Shown in pieces: positions 12,064 through 22,554 of a DNA stretch of 64,000 nucleotides. Made by a program: the position numbers and the translations under genes. Every line of letters begins with the position of its first letter. Position 1 is the stretch's first letter. The stretch spans positions 37,552,501 to 37,616,500 of the forward strand of contig BSWB01000006.1 of NCBI GenBank assembly GCA_033239125.1, read 5' to 3'. Under the pieces are notes generated by a model. It saw only the letters and a list, made by a program, of their open reading frames with translations. It was not told the origin of the DNA and did no database searches. The DNA comes from Fagopyrum homotropicum (Eukaryota > Streptophyta > Magnoliopsida > Caryophyllales > Polygonaceae).

Positions 12064-13903
12064 ACGCCCCAAATTTTTGGCGCGTTTTCGATATTTATTT
12101 CTCCGACTTCTATCGATATTTTATTATATTAAATATTTGATTAAAAGTATTTTACAACGAAAAATTAAATTCCCGAGCATATTTATATTTTGGTTTACTT
12201 TCGGAAAAGTTCGGAAATATTTCCGACTCGGAAATTCCGTTCCGAGCATTTTGGTATCGAGACTAGCTTCTTTTTATTTTATTTTATTTTTATTTCTTTT
12301 GTTTGTCTTCTTCTGGATTGTCCTTTCTTTTTGTTGGCTGGTGAGAAGCAATTGCAGCAAATCGACCCCTCGTTGCTCCCCCTCTGATGATTTCCCTCTG
12401 TATTCATCTCCATTCCCTTCTCCCCACTGGGCTTGGTAGCAGACACTCCCCAACTCTCCCTTTACAACCACCAGATGAGCAACCACCAGATGAACAACCA
12501 TCAAACCTCTCTTGGGCTGTCATATTCCATGCCAAACAGATGTTGCTTCTCCCCCTGGACCCTACACCTCCTCCACCTCAACACAGTACCTCTACCCTTC
12601 TCCATCTCGATTCGACACAGCAGCAGTGCCTCCACCTATCTCCCTTGACCTCTTCCCTCTGTTTTCACCCCTCTCCGCCTCCGTCCCGCATTCGAGCCGC
12701 CGGCGAGAAGCACCGCAAAGACCTCCTGCTGCTAGAAACTGAAAACAGAGGGGAAGGTATGCTCTTGCTGCCGCCGCCTGCCCAGCTGCAAGCCGCTGTC
12801 GCCTTCGATCTGCCAGGAGAAACGCCGGAAGAGAGTCTCGAGCACCAGGAGCCCCTTGACCCGCCGCCCTCGACTCCCCATTCCAGCGCAGAAGAGACCG
12901 CCTCCTCGATGTTTCGTCGTCTCTGCGCAACTCGCCGGTGAAGGAAGGCCACCCTCTTCTTGCCGTCAAGCTTGCCGGAGGAGCCTCACCGCAGCCCTGT
13001 CGTCTCCTCGCTGGTGGAGCGCGCCCTGGCCAAGCCGCTGCCTGAACTACCCTGCTCCTCACCGCTGGCTTCATCCTACGGGTTATATGAAACCCTATTT
13101 TCTATTTGGAAATCTGGCCTTGAGTTTTACTTAATTGCAAAGTGTGGCCAACTTCTATAATTACAGAATATGACCTTATTTACCTTTTCAGAATATGACC
13201 CAAGTTTGTGAAATTGCTCGTATTTGCCCGAAAAATGTATTTATGGGTTTTAAATTTGGGGATTTACTTGAGTTATATTCTTATTTAGATACGCCTTATA
13301 TATTATGCTCATGTTAGATTAATTCCGGGTTATGACTCAAAGATTAAATTACGGGATTTTAACGTTGGTTTCGAAAACGAGTTTTACCTTGGGTTTGTGA
13401 TGTTATACAATTTGCCCGGAATATATATTTACGGTTTTAACTTGGGTTTTAAAAGTGGAGTTTTTCCTTATATTTATATATGATAAGTATTCCGTTCAAA
13501 TTTAGCGTTACGCTACATTTGTTTAGTTTGGTGTTAGGTTCGGAAGCGCCCCGATAAAGGCCAACAAATCCTTTCTCGACATTCGTAGATCATCTTCCGC
13601 CTTTGACCTCGTGTGAGTATCTCCTTCCTTGATCTTGTTATGTCTAGTATTAGTATCATGCTAGGTTGGATAATCTAGCATAACTTAGAGTGAATACCAA
13701 GTAGTGGTTGGACCTTAGGTGAGTTTTGAGGATTTATGATTATTGTAAGACTTGAGGTGTTGATGTTATCTTGTGAGGTTTGAGAATTGGAGACTTGGAG
13801 TATATGATTGTTGAGTTTATGAGCTAGGATATGCGTAGCCTAACATGTTATTGTTACCGTTGAGTTTGTTGGGATTAGGAGTTTGTTATCCTAGTATGTG
13901 CTA
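12060..13903 (+). mobile_element. Inner Tekay/Del-like solo LTR (B), left half
   Basis: Starts TGTAACGCCCC at the end of an (AT)n tract and is interrupted at 13903 by element A. The other half is 25671-26733, giving about 2.9 kb in total. The terminal inverted symmetry (TGTAACGCCCC ... GGGGTGTTACA) is the Tekay/Del signature. A C+T-rich, GC-rich patch at 12400-13080 gives open frames on both strands, but they have no recognisable domain. No interior or primer site follows, so this is a solo LTR. Confidence 0.78.
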
Positions 13904-14436
13904 TGATAGCATGAATTATAGTCTATATTTCGGGGTTTGTTTGAACGTTTTATCTTCAATAATCTGCATGTTTGTATGTACATTATGTGATTTTACTGCC
14001 ATTTCATCTACCTTTGCGAGAATCGAGGTCTACACCTAGTTTCGTTGTAATTGCAGGTAATATGGTACGTTTTGCATCAAAAAGGAGCAAAAGAAGTCAA
14101 GAGTCATTTGGAGCTACATCCAGGAAGCATAGCCATGGATTAAGGATTTACTTTGGACCAGTTTTGAGAGATTTCACATTCAGTTATGACTCACCTCGGT
14201 TGACCAGAGATTCATCTCGACCGAGGTGATCCAGAGACGCCGACTCGACCGAGGCGAAAACCTAGGACGCGGCAAGAATATTTTATTCTTGGCTGAGATC
14301 TTTTAAACTTGGAAAGTAATCTTATATTTTTGGGCTGAGCTCTTGGAAGGAAGGAGATATGCAGAATCATATATTTTACCTATATTTATGGGAGAATATC
14401 TTTCTAAGATTTATTATCTTTGGAGAGTTATTTTCC

Positions 14437-14446
14437 TATAAAAAGG
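14437..14446 (+). promoter_or_regulatory. TATA box of element A 5' LTR
   Basis: TATAAAAAGG, a strong plant TATA consensus 533 bp into the LTR. It would place the four 16-mer boxes in the transcribed leader. The same box lies in the 3' LTR at about 24468. Confidence 0.75.
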
Positions 14447-15040
14447 GTTGGATTTTCCACAAATTGAAGAGTGCTTAGATCCCGCTTACACCGAAAAATA
14501 CGCAGCAGCAGCCTACTCTAAGTTGGGAGAGTTGAAGAACCTTTTTGAAGGTTGAAGGAAGATTGAAGTCCATAGCTTTTATAGCTTTATTGAAGGGTTT
14601 TGTAAGATTGTCTTCAATTCCCTCAATTGTTGTCTTGTCTTGTTGGATTATTATCCAAAGAACGCTTTGTTGTAATATTTGATTCAGTTATTGAAGTCTT
14701 TTCATTAAATTCTTCTTTGTTCAAATATTCACCTTCTTCCCATATATTTTAATACTTTCATTATGATGATGAGTGGCTAATTTCCTTGTGTGATTCTAGG
14801 GTGATTGGCTGAAGGTTGTGGAAAAAACAATGATAGAATAATCTTAGATTCCAGTAGGATCCTGAAAGTTCGAGTCTTTAACCTTAACCCTAAGGATCTC
14901 GTTCGGTTGATGAACATCTCGGCCGGGGTGGAATTCTTCTGACCGAGATGACTTATTTGATCCGTAACTGAGAGTTAAGTGTTAGAGTTTGCCAAATCCT
15001 ATTCTTATTACACCTTCCTGGTCCAAAGCAAGCTTAGGAT

Positions 15041-15300
15041 GAGACTTACCCGGTAATTCCTTAGTTTGTGTACCAACGATCATAAGTGTAGGTAATAAAG
15101 GTTTATCCTTTATTGGGGTTTGAGTGTGCTTCCATCCCATCTTCGAGAGTTAGCCTGAGACTTACCCGGTAAAGGTTGATTCTATCCCCTTAGATGGTGT
15201 GTTAGTTTGAGGTTATAGTTCTTTATCTTAATTCCTTGAGACTTACCCGGTAATAGGAGTTGCGGTTTAGGATTAGTGTGTAGTGAGACTTACCCGGTGA
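15041..15300 (+). other. Four-box GAGACTTACCCGGTAA module, element A
   Basis: Boxes start at 15041, 15157, 15238 and 15285 (spacings 116, 81, 47). Each holds the inverted repeat TTACC-C-GGTAA; the last has GGTGA. The 3' LTR repeats the module 10031 bp downstream. Elements C and D carry the same module with nearly the same spacings. Role unknown. Confidence 0.85.
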
Positions 15301-15645
15301 TCTACTCCACTTAGTAACACCTTCCCCACGCAAAAATCTCAGCTTTGTCCGCTTATCTATAGATCTTGAGTTGGAACCACAACTAGATGCTTTAATCCCT
15401 AGAATTGCATGTTTGCTTTATTGACTCCTTATTCATCTTTGATTGTGTTAATCGCTCTTGTGGTTAGAACTAACGTAGCATACCGTGTTGACTTTGTTTC
15501 ACCGAGTCCCTGTGATCGACCCCTGGAATTTTCTTGCTTTTACTACGATTGACCCGTACACTGCGGGTTTGCATCCTTGTTTTAAGCTTAAGTCTAGGGT
15601 TATAAATTTAAAGCTTGCACACACCGTTTGGAGCGAACAAGTTTT

Positions 15646-15663
15646 TGGCGCCGTTGCCGGGGA
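15646..15663 (+). other. Primer binding site, tRNA-Asp(GTC)
   Basis: TGGCGCCGTTGCCGGGGA complements the 3' end of plant tRNA-Asp. It starts seven bases after the LTR end. Athila-type gypsy elements use this primer. Confidence 0.9.
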
Positions 15664-15764
15664 CTTGGTCTAGACCGAGCCGGTACGGTTTGCTCTTGGG
15701 GCATTTGCCCCGTTTTGTCTAACCACTCTACTTGAGTGACTTTTTCAGGTTCTTTCTTAGGTAT

Positions 15765-18700
15765 ATGCGAAGAACCCGCGCTGGGAAGGAAATCGTTCCT
15801 TACGATCCCGAACCAGAAAAGACATACAAGAGACGCTTGAGAGAAGCGAAGATGGCCCAACAAGACGATCGCGATCTTGCGGCCCAATTGAGAGAGACGC
15901 AGGAGCTGCTGCGCCTCAGCAAGGAAGAACTCATGCAAGAGAAAGAGGAGAATCGCACCAGGACTGCAGCAATCGAAGCTGAGATTGCTACCATTCGGAA
16001 CCAGATTCTACTTCGACCGATGCAGGATCCAGTAGTTGATCCTCGACCGAGGCAGATTCCAGTACCCGACGCCCCGGCCGATGTACTTCTACCTCGGATG
16101 CCAGTCCGAGATGTTCTTCTTGCAGGAATTCCACAAACCCTAGGTCAAAGGATGGACCCTAACCAACAACTGAGGCGTCCAGGAGTGAACCTAGGAGATC
16201 CAGCAGATCATGACTACGAACTTCGACCGCAAGTTCTAGCCATGATTCGCCAGTGCCAATTCGGAGGGCTAGAGAAGGAGTCGCCGCATCAACATCTTCA
16301 AAACTACGAGATCTTGATGGAAACCTTGCGACCTTCCAGAATTGAGAACAACAACTACAAGCTAAGACCTTTCTACTTTTCTTTAAAAGATAGAGCTCTT
16401 ACTTGGTATCAATCTCTTCCCCCAGGAAAAATTAGCACATGGGAGGAGATGACTACGGAATTCTTGACCAAATTCTTTCCCCCCTCAAAGACCGCTGAAA
16501 TGAGAGGGAAGATCAACGCTTTCATCATGAAGGACAAGGAGAGCTTGTCCAAATCTTGGGAGCGGTTCAAGGATATCCTTTTGGATTGCCCACATCATAG
16601 GATTCCAAAGATCGAGTTGTTGGAGATCTACTTCAAAGGGCTGGACGGAAGCACCCAGTTCAATCTCCAACTACTCTCCGCCGGTACATTCATGGACATG
16701 GCGGTTGACGAGGCTTGGGACTTTATTGAGAAGCAAGCCTTGCACATGGAGAAGTACACCCACCAAGGAGCTGAAGGTGGAGTTAAAAGAGTCAACTTTC
16801 AAGAGACTCAACCCAACAACAATCAACTCACGTCCTTGAAGAACGACGTGAAGCAATTGAAGGAGCTCTTGATGGCTCAAACTAAGAAGGAAGAGCAAGG
16901 GCAAAGGAACAACAACAACAATAACGGGTACCATAACAACAACAACGGACCCCGAAACAACTACAACAACAACAATAGAGGATCCAATAGCAACAACTGG
17001 AGGGCGAATAACCAAAACCACGGTAACAACCATTCAAACTCCAACTCTAATGATTCCTCTAACCCTTTCCTCTCTTCTCCTTCTTCTTCTTCTACTCCAT
17101 TGAAGAGCCAAGGGCAAGGATCAAGTTCGTCTCAGCCGGAAAAGAAAGACGCAGTCCTGGAGGCAATCTTGATCAAGCTTAGTGCTATGGAGAATTCTAT
17201 GACTTCATTTTCGAGGGCCCAAAAGTCCTTCGAACAACAACTTGCTAATAGGGCGAATGAAGCGCCAAGAGATCCAGGGAAGCTTCCAGCAAAGACGGAA
17301 ACTAACCCTAAGGGCCAGTGCATGGCCATAACGACGAGGAGTGGACTCAAAACTGCAGATCCAGTACCTCGCTCGATGCAGACCACCTCGGTCCAGACCC
17401 AGTCGAAGAACACCTCGACCGAGATGCCAACCGAGGCGGCGCAACAGAAAGCAGGAGGAACGACAGAAACTTATGTTCCACCTCCTGCATATAAACCACC
17501 ACTTCCATTCCCCCAGTCCAGAGCCAGAGCACATCTTGACAAGCACTTCGGTAAGTTTCTTGACTTGATGAATAAGCTACATATTAATATTCCTTTCCTT
17601 GATGCCATTCTAGGTATGCCCGCCTATGGGAAGTTCTTAAAAGAAATCTTATCAAGGAAGAGGAAACTGGAGGATGTAGGTGAAGTTAGGATGACATCTA
17701 AATCTTCGGAGCTTATCAAGATCATGAAGGAAAAGATGCCACCTAAGTTAAGAGATCCCGGCTCATTTTGCATTCCCATTCAAGTTGGGGATGTCACTTG
17801 TGAAGCCCTATGTGATCTAGGAGCCAGCGTGAGCATCATCCCGCTGGAGTTGTGCACTAAGATCGGTCTTGGAGAGCCCAAACCGGTCAAGATTCGACTT
17901 TACATGGCGGATCGCTCCATTACCCATCCCGTGGGCATCTTGGAAGACATTCCGGTCAAGTTAGGTAACTTCTATCTACCTATAGATTTTGTTGTACTTG
18001 ACATTCCCGCAGATTATCCAGTACCTATTATTCTCGGGAGGCCATTTCTAGCAACTTCGGGTTGCAACGTGGATTGCAAGAACGCCAAGTTGAAATTCAA
18101 CGTTGGTGGCGATGAGGTGGAATTCGCACTACTTGCAGCCATGAAAGGGGAGCAACTAACTGATGATATCTTCAACATCTACGATGGAGAAGAATCAAGA
18201 GAATTGGTGAGCTCTATCCTTATTAACGATCCGCTCGAAAGAGTCATAAGCTTCAGTTTAATGGAGGAAGGTATAGATGCTTCTTGTGATGCAGATATAC
18301 GGAGCTTGAAGGCACTGGAAGAGGATCCAGAAGCTATAACAGAGAAGCTGATCCAGGAGACGAAGATCTCCAACCTCGGACCCAGTAGCAGTACCTCGAC
18401 CGAGGCACTTTCTGGACTGAGCGAGGCGACTGAAGAACACCTCGGTCAACGCCTTTGCGCCTCGACCGAGGTCGATGGCGAGATGATTCAAACTGAGACT
18501 TCATCAAGTCCAGTTTCTGATACCACTCCACAGGGAAGAGGAAGCACGGATTCCTCCCAGAAAGCACCCCCAGTAGTGGAGCTTAAACAACTCCCTAGTC
18601 ACTTGAGGTATGTCTTTCTTGGGCCGGATTCTACTTACCCCGTTATTGCTAGTGCTTCCCTCTCCGATTCTAAATTATCTAAGTTAATGCATGTCCTGAG

Positions 18701-20252
18701 AAAGCATCGAAAAGCCATAGGTTACACCACAGATGATCTTATTGGCATTAAACCTTCTTTCTGCATGCATAGAATTCTAATGGAAGATAATCATAAGACT
18801 TCACGGGAACCTCAAAGACGGTTAAATCCGATCATGAAAGAGGTTGTGAAAAAGGAAGTTCTTAAGTTGTTAGATGCAAGTATTATTTATCCTATCTCGG
18901 ATAGCAAGTGGGTTAGCCCGGTGCATGTCGTTCCGAAGAAAGGAGGGATGACCGTTGTGACAAATAAGAACAACGAGTTGATCCCAACGAGGACCGTCAC
19001 GGGCTGGAGAGTTTGCATCGATTATAGGAAGCTGAACACGGCAACTCGGAAGGATCATTTTCCGCTTCCCTTCATTGATCAAATGCTCGAACGGTTGGCC
19101 CAGCATTCACACTTTTGCTACTTGGACGGCTATAGTGGATTCTTTCAGATTCCTATCCATCCGGATGATCAGGAGAAGACCACTTTCACTTGTCCTTGGG
19201 GGACGTTTGCCTATCGGAGGATGCCATTCGGATTGTGCAATGCACCCACTACCTTCCAGCGATGCATGATGGCTATCTTTTCCGAGTACATAGAGGAGAT
19301 CATGGAGGTATTTATGGATGATTTTTCTGTATATGGTTCCTCTTTTGATGATTGCCTATCTAACCTTTCTCTAGTGCTTAAAAGATGTGAGGACACTAAC
19401 CTTGTTTTAAATTGGGAGAAGTGTCATTTTATGGTTAATGAAGGCATTGTGCTAGGACACCTCGTTTCTAATCGAGGTATTGAAGTCGATCGAGCTAAGA
19501 TCGAGACTATTGAAAAACTCCCTCCTCCTTGTTCTGTTAAAGGTGTGAGGAGTTTTCTCGGGCACGCAGGTTTCTACAAGAGATTCATCAAGGACTTCTC
19601 TAAGATTTCTAAACCTCTAACTAACCTCTTGAATAAAGATGTTGTTTTTGAGTTTTCGCAGGAGTGTCTTGATGCTTTCTACAGGATTAAGGAAGCATTG
19701 ATCTCCGCTCCCATTATCCAGCCTCCTGATTGGACCTTGCCCTTTGAGGTCATGTGTGACGCTAGTGATGTAGCCGTAGGAGCGGTACTTGGACAGAAGA
19801 AAGATGGACGGACCACCGCCATCTATTATGCTAGCAAGACGCTGGATGAAGCACAACGCAACTACGCTACCACCGAAAAGGAGTTATTGGCGGTTGTATA
19901 TGCTTTCGAGAAGTTTCGTTCCTATCTAGTAGGGGCGAAAGTCATTGTCTACACCGACCATGCAGCCATTCGTTACTTGTTGGCTAAGAAAGATGCAAAG
20001 CCGTGCCTTATTCGATGGGTTCTCTTGCTTCAAGAATTTGACCTAGAGATCCGCGATAAGAAGGGATCCGAGAACTCAGTTGCGGATCACCTCAGCCGGC
20101 TACCGGAATCCTCCCGCGAGACGGATAGCCCGCCCATAGACGATTCATTCCCCGACGAGCACTTACACGTCTTGGAGCGTTTGATGGATCTACTTACTTC
20201 ACCCCACGATGGAGGTGAAGTATGGGGTGAGGGAACCTCCTACCTCGTTTGA
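15765..20252 (+). CDS. Gag-protease-RT-RNase H polyprotein without integrase (element A)
   Basis: The open frame extends upstream to 15732, but the first ATG is at 15765, giving about 1495 residues. Order (numbered from 15732): gag capsid-like domain (about 155-300, with LTWYQSLPPGKISTWEEM), an Asn-rich tract with no CCHC knuckle (about 390-440), aspartic protease with the Athila-type DLGASVSIIP motif (about 695), RT with VFMDDFSVYG (about 1192-1201), and RNase H with CDASDVAVGAVL, TEKEL and YTDHAAIRYLL (about 1339-1415). It ends with a short odd tail after DHLSRL, where element C continues into the integrase. No stops or frameshifts were seen. The Athila-clade assignment is firm. CTCGACCGAG words are embedded in the inter-domain linkers at about 16012-16060, 17383-17440 and 18390-18470. 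Confidence 0.93.
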   Translation: MRRTRAGKEIVPYDPEPEKTYKRRLREAKMAQQDDRDLAAQLRETQELLRLSKEELMQEKEENRTRTAAIEAEIATIRNQILLRPMQDPVVDPRPRQIPVPDAPADVLLPRMPVRDVLLAGIPQTLGQRMDPNQQLRRPGVNLGDPADHDYELRPQVLAMIRQCQFGGLEKESPHQHLQNYEILMETLRPSRIENNNYKLRPFYFSLKDRALTWYQSLPPGKISTWEEMTTEFLTKFFPPSKTAEMRGKINAFIMKDKESLSKSWERFKDILLDCPHHRIPKIELLEIYFKGLDGSTQFNLQLLSAGTFMDMAVDEAWDFIEKQALHMEKYTHQGAEGGVKRVNFQETQPNNNQLTSLKNDVKQLKELLMAQTKKEEQGQRNNNNNNGYHNNNNGPRNNYNNNNRGSNSNNWRANNQNHGNNHSNSNSNDSSNPFLSSPSSSSTPLKSQGQGSSSSQPEKKDAVLEAILIKLSAMENSMTSFSRAQKSFEQQLANRANEAPRDPGKLPAKTETNPKGQCMAITTRSGLKTADPVPRSMQTTSVQTQSKNTSTEMPTEAAQQKAGGTTETYVPPPAYKPPLPFPQSRARAHLDKHFGKFLDLMNKLHINIPFLDAILGMPAYGKFLKEILSRKRKLEDVGEVRMTSKSSELIKIMKEKMPPKLRDPGSFCIPIQVGDVTCEALCDLGASVSIIPLELCTKIGLGEPKPVKIRLYMADRSITHPVGILEDIPVKLGNFYLPIDFVVLDIPADYPVPIILGRPFLATSGCNVDCKNAKLKFNVGGDEVEFALLAAMKGEQLTDDIFNIYDGEESRELVSSILINDPLERVISFSLMEEGIDASCDADIRSLKALEEDPEAITEKLIQETKISNLGPSSSTSTEALSGLSEATEEHLGQRLCASTEVDGEMIQTETSSSPVSDTTPQGRGSTDSSQKAPPVVELKQLPSHLRYVFLGPDSTYPVIASASLSDSKLSKLMHVLRKHRKAIGYTTDDLIGIKPSFCMHRILMEDNHKTSREPQRRLNPIMKEVVKKEVLKLLDASIIYPISDSKWVSPVHVVPKKGGMTVVTNKNNELIPTRTVTGWRVCIDYRKLNTATRKDHFPLPFIDQMLERLAQHSHFCYLDGYSGFFQIPIHPDDQEKTTFTCPWGTFAYRRMPFGLCNAPTTFQRCMMAIFSEYIEEIMEVFMDDFSVYGSSFDDCLSNLSLVLKRCEDTNLVLNWEKCHFMVNEGIVLGHLVSNRGIEVDRAKIETIEKLPPPCSVKGVRSFLGHAGFYKRFIKDFSKISKPLTNLLNKDVVFEFSQECLDAFYRIKEALISAPIIQPPDWTLPFEVMCDASDVAVGAVLGQKKDGRTTAIYYASKTLDEAQRNYATTEKELLAVVYAFEKFRSYLVGAKVIVYTDHAAIRYLLAKKDAKPCLIRWVLLLQEFDLEIRDKKGSENSVADHLSRLPESSRETDSPPIDDSFPDEHLHVLERLMDLLTSPHDGGEVWGEGTSYLV
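20218..20228 (+). other. AAGTATGGGGT 11-mer at the integrase-deletion junction (A)
   Basis: Identical to the 11-mer before the 3' LTR. In C and D this 11-mer encodes K-Y-G-V of integrase, but here it lies in another frame (E-V-W-G). It is flanked by TCACCCCA / TGGGGTGA arms (about 20198-20230). Confidence 0.7.
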
Positions 20253-20293
20253 AACGCACCATGGTCCAGCTAGCGACCTTAAATCAAGCGCTT

Positions 20294-20311
20294 CTTGGGA
20301 GGCAACCCAAG
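20294..20311 (+). other. Hairpin H3 after the pol stop (A)
   Basis: CTTGGG-AGGCAA-CCCAAG, a 6-bp stem with a 6-nt loop, 41 bp after the stop codon and followed by GTATTG. The same site occurs in C, D and all array copies. Confidence 0.75.
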
Positions 20312-21048
20312 GTATTGCTCTTCTTTCCCGTTTTCTAGTCTAGCTTAGATAGTTTTTGTTTTTGCTTTGCTTTGCTTTCTTTTTGGCGTTCTGGACAGAC
20401 AACAGGGAATATCTAAGGAGGAGCACAACTGGAAGGACAGAAGTTCGAGATTCTGAGAAGACGGAAAGACCTCGGTCACTGTCAAAGCACCTCGACCGAG
20501 TTGATTCTTGAGCAACCGAGGCGACTAGGGTTTCTGCAGAACCGCCTCGGTCCATACCACCTCGGACCAGTCGAGACCATCTCGACCGAGGTGACAGCAG
20601 ATCCAGTAAAAGTATAAAAGGGGGGAAAATTACATTTTCATTTTTTACCCTCCTCGACCGCGGCGAACAGACGCACCTCGCTCACCTCGTTTCTTGCTCG
20701 TTTTCGACGTTTTCTGCTTCCAAACCGAGATTGAAGGATAGAGGAGTCGATTGCAACTACAGATCTGCAAGAAATTTGAGCATTTCGACCGGAACGAGGT
20801 AAAAACGTTCGAAAACCTAAACTCGTTCGTTTACTGAAATTTGGGCTTTGGTTGCCCTTGATTCTGTTGAGGAAACCTTTAAGTACCCCTTAGGAAGCAT
20901 CGGTAGTGATTTTTGGGGGAAAAGAACTGAAATTCAGAGAGTTGGAAATCGCACTGCCTTCGCCTCGGTCCAGTCGACCTGCACCTCGGTCGAGGCGATT
21001 CTTGGAGTTTGTCAGTCGACCGAGGTAGTCTGACAGTACAGTTTTAAG
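20312..21048 (+). other. Untranslated spacer of element A with CTCGACCGAG clusters
   Basis: No ORF. Many CCTCGACCGAGG-type words and half-words lie at 20468-20600, 20651-20712 and 20960-21030. A TATA box lies at 20613. Confidence 0.7.
20613..20621 (+). promoter_or_regulatory. Internal TATA box upstream of the extra ORF
   Basis: TATAAAAGG followed by GGGG, 436 bp before the extra ORF's ATG, in non-coding spacer. It could start a separate mRNA for that ORF; this is inferred from sequence alone. Confidence 0.45.
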
Positions 21049-22452
21049 ATGAGTTCTGACAGATTGTTAGCCCTTAGAGACAGATCCTCTCCTTCCCCTT
21101 CTTCTTCCTCATCCCGACCTTCTATCCCGGTGATTCACGAGAGACACCGGGTAGATTATGATCGTATTGCTAGTCGTCCAGTTATCGCTCCTAGATTTCT
21201 GGACGTTTCTGCCTTTGATTGTCTCCACGTAGATGGAGAACTTAGGAGGATGATCACCACCGTCGGGCTGGATCAGTTTACTGAGATCCGAGCCCCAGCC
21301 TACCTTGAGCCGACCCTCGAGTTTGTCAGTTCCTTCACTTACCTCCCCACAGAGAGGGCTGTGAAGTACCGGTTGATGAACCGGAACTACTTAGTACCTC
21401 TTGACCACTGGAGAGACATTTTTGGCTTCCCTGCCCCCACTGCTGTAGACTTCCCGACCCGAGCTGTAGCTAGAGAGTTCTGGGGTCAGATCGCCCACAT
21501 TACGAGGGATGCAGACAGGTGGCGCCCTGGTGATTCCAGGGCGAAGCTTATCTATCATCTAGCTTTTCGGTTGGTACACAGGATCTTCAGCGAGACGCTT
21601 CTGGCGCGTACTGAGACGCCCCAGAAGGTCCGACAGGGGGAGCTCTTCTCTTTATACTGCATGGTCACAGGTGGATACCCTGACTTTGGATTGATGCTGG
21701 CAGAGGATCTGCACAGGATCAAGGCCAAAGGGAAGGGAGATATATGCTGCGGAGGGATAGTGACCCATATCGCTAGGTATCAGGATATGGATCTGAGTAG
21801 GTGTACCATGGTGGCGGCTGCCAAGCCGCTCGGACTTCAGGAGATGATTACACGGAGGATTCTAGTTCCCCGTGGTTTGACTACACCTTACGTTGCTATG
21901 CCATGGGAGCTGACTGCACCTCAGGGCATCAGATGGTCTGCACAGTTCTCTGTCTTTGATCCACACTACTGGCAGACAGCATGGGGTCCACTTATGGAGG
22001 ATTACAGAGAGGGAGCAGCTGCCCCTGCTGAGGCTGAGGAGGAGGTTGAGGACGAGGACGACGATGATGATGATACAGTAGATGAGAGAGGAGGTGGCGT
22101 CCCGATGGACACAGGTACAGATACAGCTGGGACGAGCGCGCCACCTATTATTGATTTGGATGATGACGAGGAGGATACTGAGCCGGCGACAGCTGAGGCG
22201 TCTCCAGTCAGACCTGCTAGACGCAGGAGGCGTGGAGTTAGGGACAGAGCTGCACACCGACGGATCGATGACCTGACGGATCAGGTTATCGACTCATATG
22301 CTGCACTTTCGCTGGATATCCGCGAGATGCAGGAGCGGCAGCATCATCAGCACATGATGGCTCAGCTACAGTTTGAGCGTATCATGGGCCATCCCTATGA
22401 CCCGACTCAGTACCCCTACATACCACCACCACCACCGGATCGAGACTACTGA
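21049..22452 (+). CDS. Extra 3' ORF of element A, ATHILA ORF1-like protein
   Basis: 467 residues from an ATG. Residues 1-35 are Ser/Pro-rich. About 35-320 form a globular region resembling the plant ATHILA ORF1-like family (a VDYDRIASRPVIAPRFLDV start, then FGFPAPTAVDFPTRAV). About 325-375 are very acidic (runs of E and D). About 390-405 are Arg-rich and nuclear-signal-like. A helical stretch with many Q/M/H follows, and the end is proline-rich. I see no signal peptide or membrane segment, so it is not envelope-like although it sits where some Athila elements have an env-like gene. Biochemical role unknown. The frame is intact, in keeping with the young LTRs. Confidence 0.75.
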   Translation: MSSDRLLALRDRSSPSPSSSSSRPSIPVIHERHRVDYDRIASRPVIAPRFLDVSAFDCLHVDGELRRMITTVGLDQFTEIRAPAYLEPTLEFVSSFTYLPTERAVKYRLMNRNYLVPLDHWRDIFGFPAPTAVDFPTRAVAREFWGQIAHITRDADRWRPGDSRAKLIYHLAFRLVHRIFSETLLARTETPQKVRQGELFSLYCMVTGGYPDFGLMLAEDLHRIKAKGKGDICCGGIVTHIARYQDMDLSRCTMVAAAKPLGLQEMITRRILVPRGLTTPYVAMPWELTAPQGIRWSAQFSVFDPHYWQTAWGPLMEDYREGAAAPAEAEEEVEDEDDDDDDTVDERGGGVPMDTGTDTAGTSAPPIIDLDDDEEDTEPATAEASPVRPARRRRRGVRDRAAHRRIDDLTDQVIDSYAALSLDIREMQERQHHQHMMAQLQFERIMGHPYDPTQYPYIPPPPPDRDY

Positions 22453-22535
22453 GGAGCTGCAGGACTTTATTATTATATCTTTTTTATGCAGTTCGGCTTC
22501 TATTCGGTGAGTTCTCTTGTTTAGACTTTTATTAT

Positions 22536-22554
22536 ACCCACTGGGACAGTGTGT
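22536..22554 (+). other. Hairpin H2 (weak form), element A
   Basis: CACTG-GGA-CAGTG core, extended by C-G and A-T pairs across one mismatch; AAGTATGGGGT follows at 22558. The array, C and D have a better 8-bp form with a GGGA loop. Confidence 0.55.

Larger units (their letters stand above)
13904..15639 (+). repeat. Element A 5' LTR
   Basis: TGATAGCATG ... GAGCGAACA. It contains U3 CTCGACCGAG words (about 14196-14262), a TATA box, a word cluster at 14895-14950 and four GAGACTTACCCGGTAA boxes at 15041, 15157, 15238 and 15285 (the last ends GGTGA). Confidence 0.95.

Noticed and set aside
10786..12140. Frames containing long I-Y repeats
   Set aside because: Direct translation of (AT)n microsatellites.
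12387..13074. Several overlapping 70-180 residue frames on both strands
   Set aside because: They lie in a C/T- and GC-rich part of Tekay-like LTR B, show no domain and overlap each other; composition keeps the frames open.
21862..22257. 131-residue antisense frame
   Set aside because: Shadow of the extra ORF of element A.
21049..22452. Envelope gene call for the extra ORF
   Set aside because: No signal peptide, membrane segment or cleavage-like features despite its env-like position.
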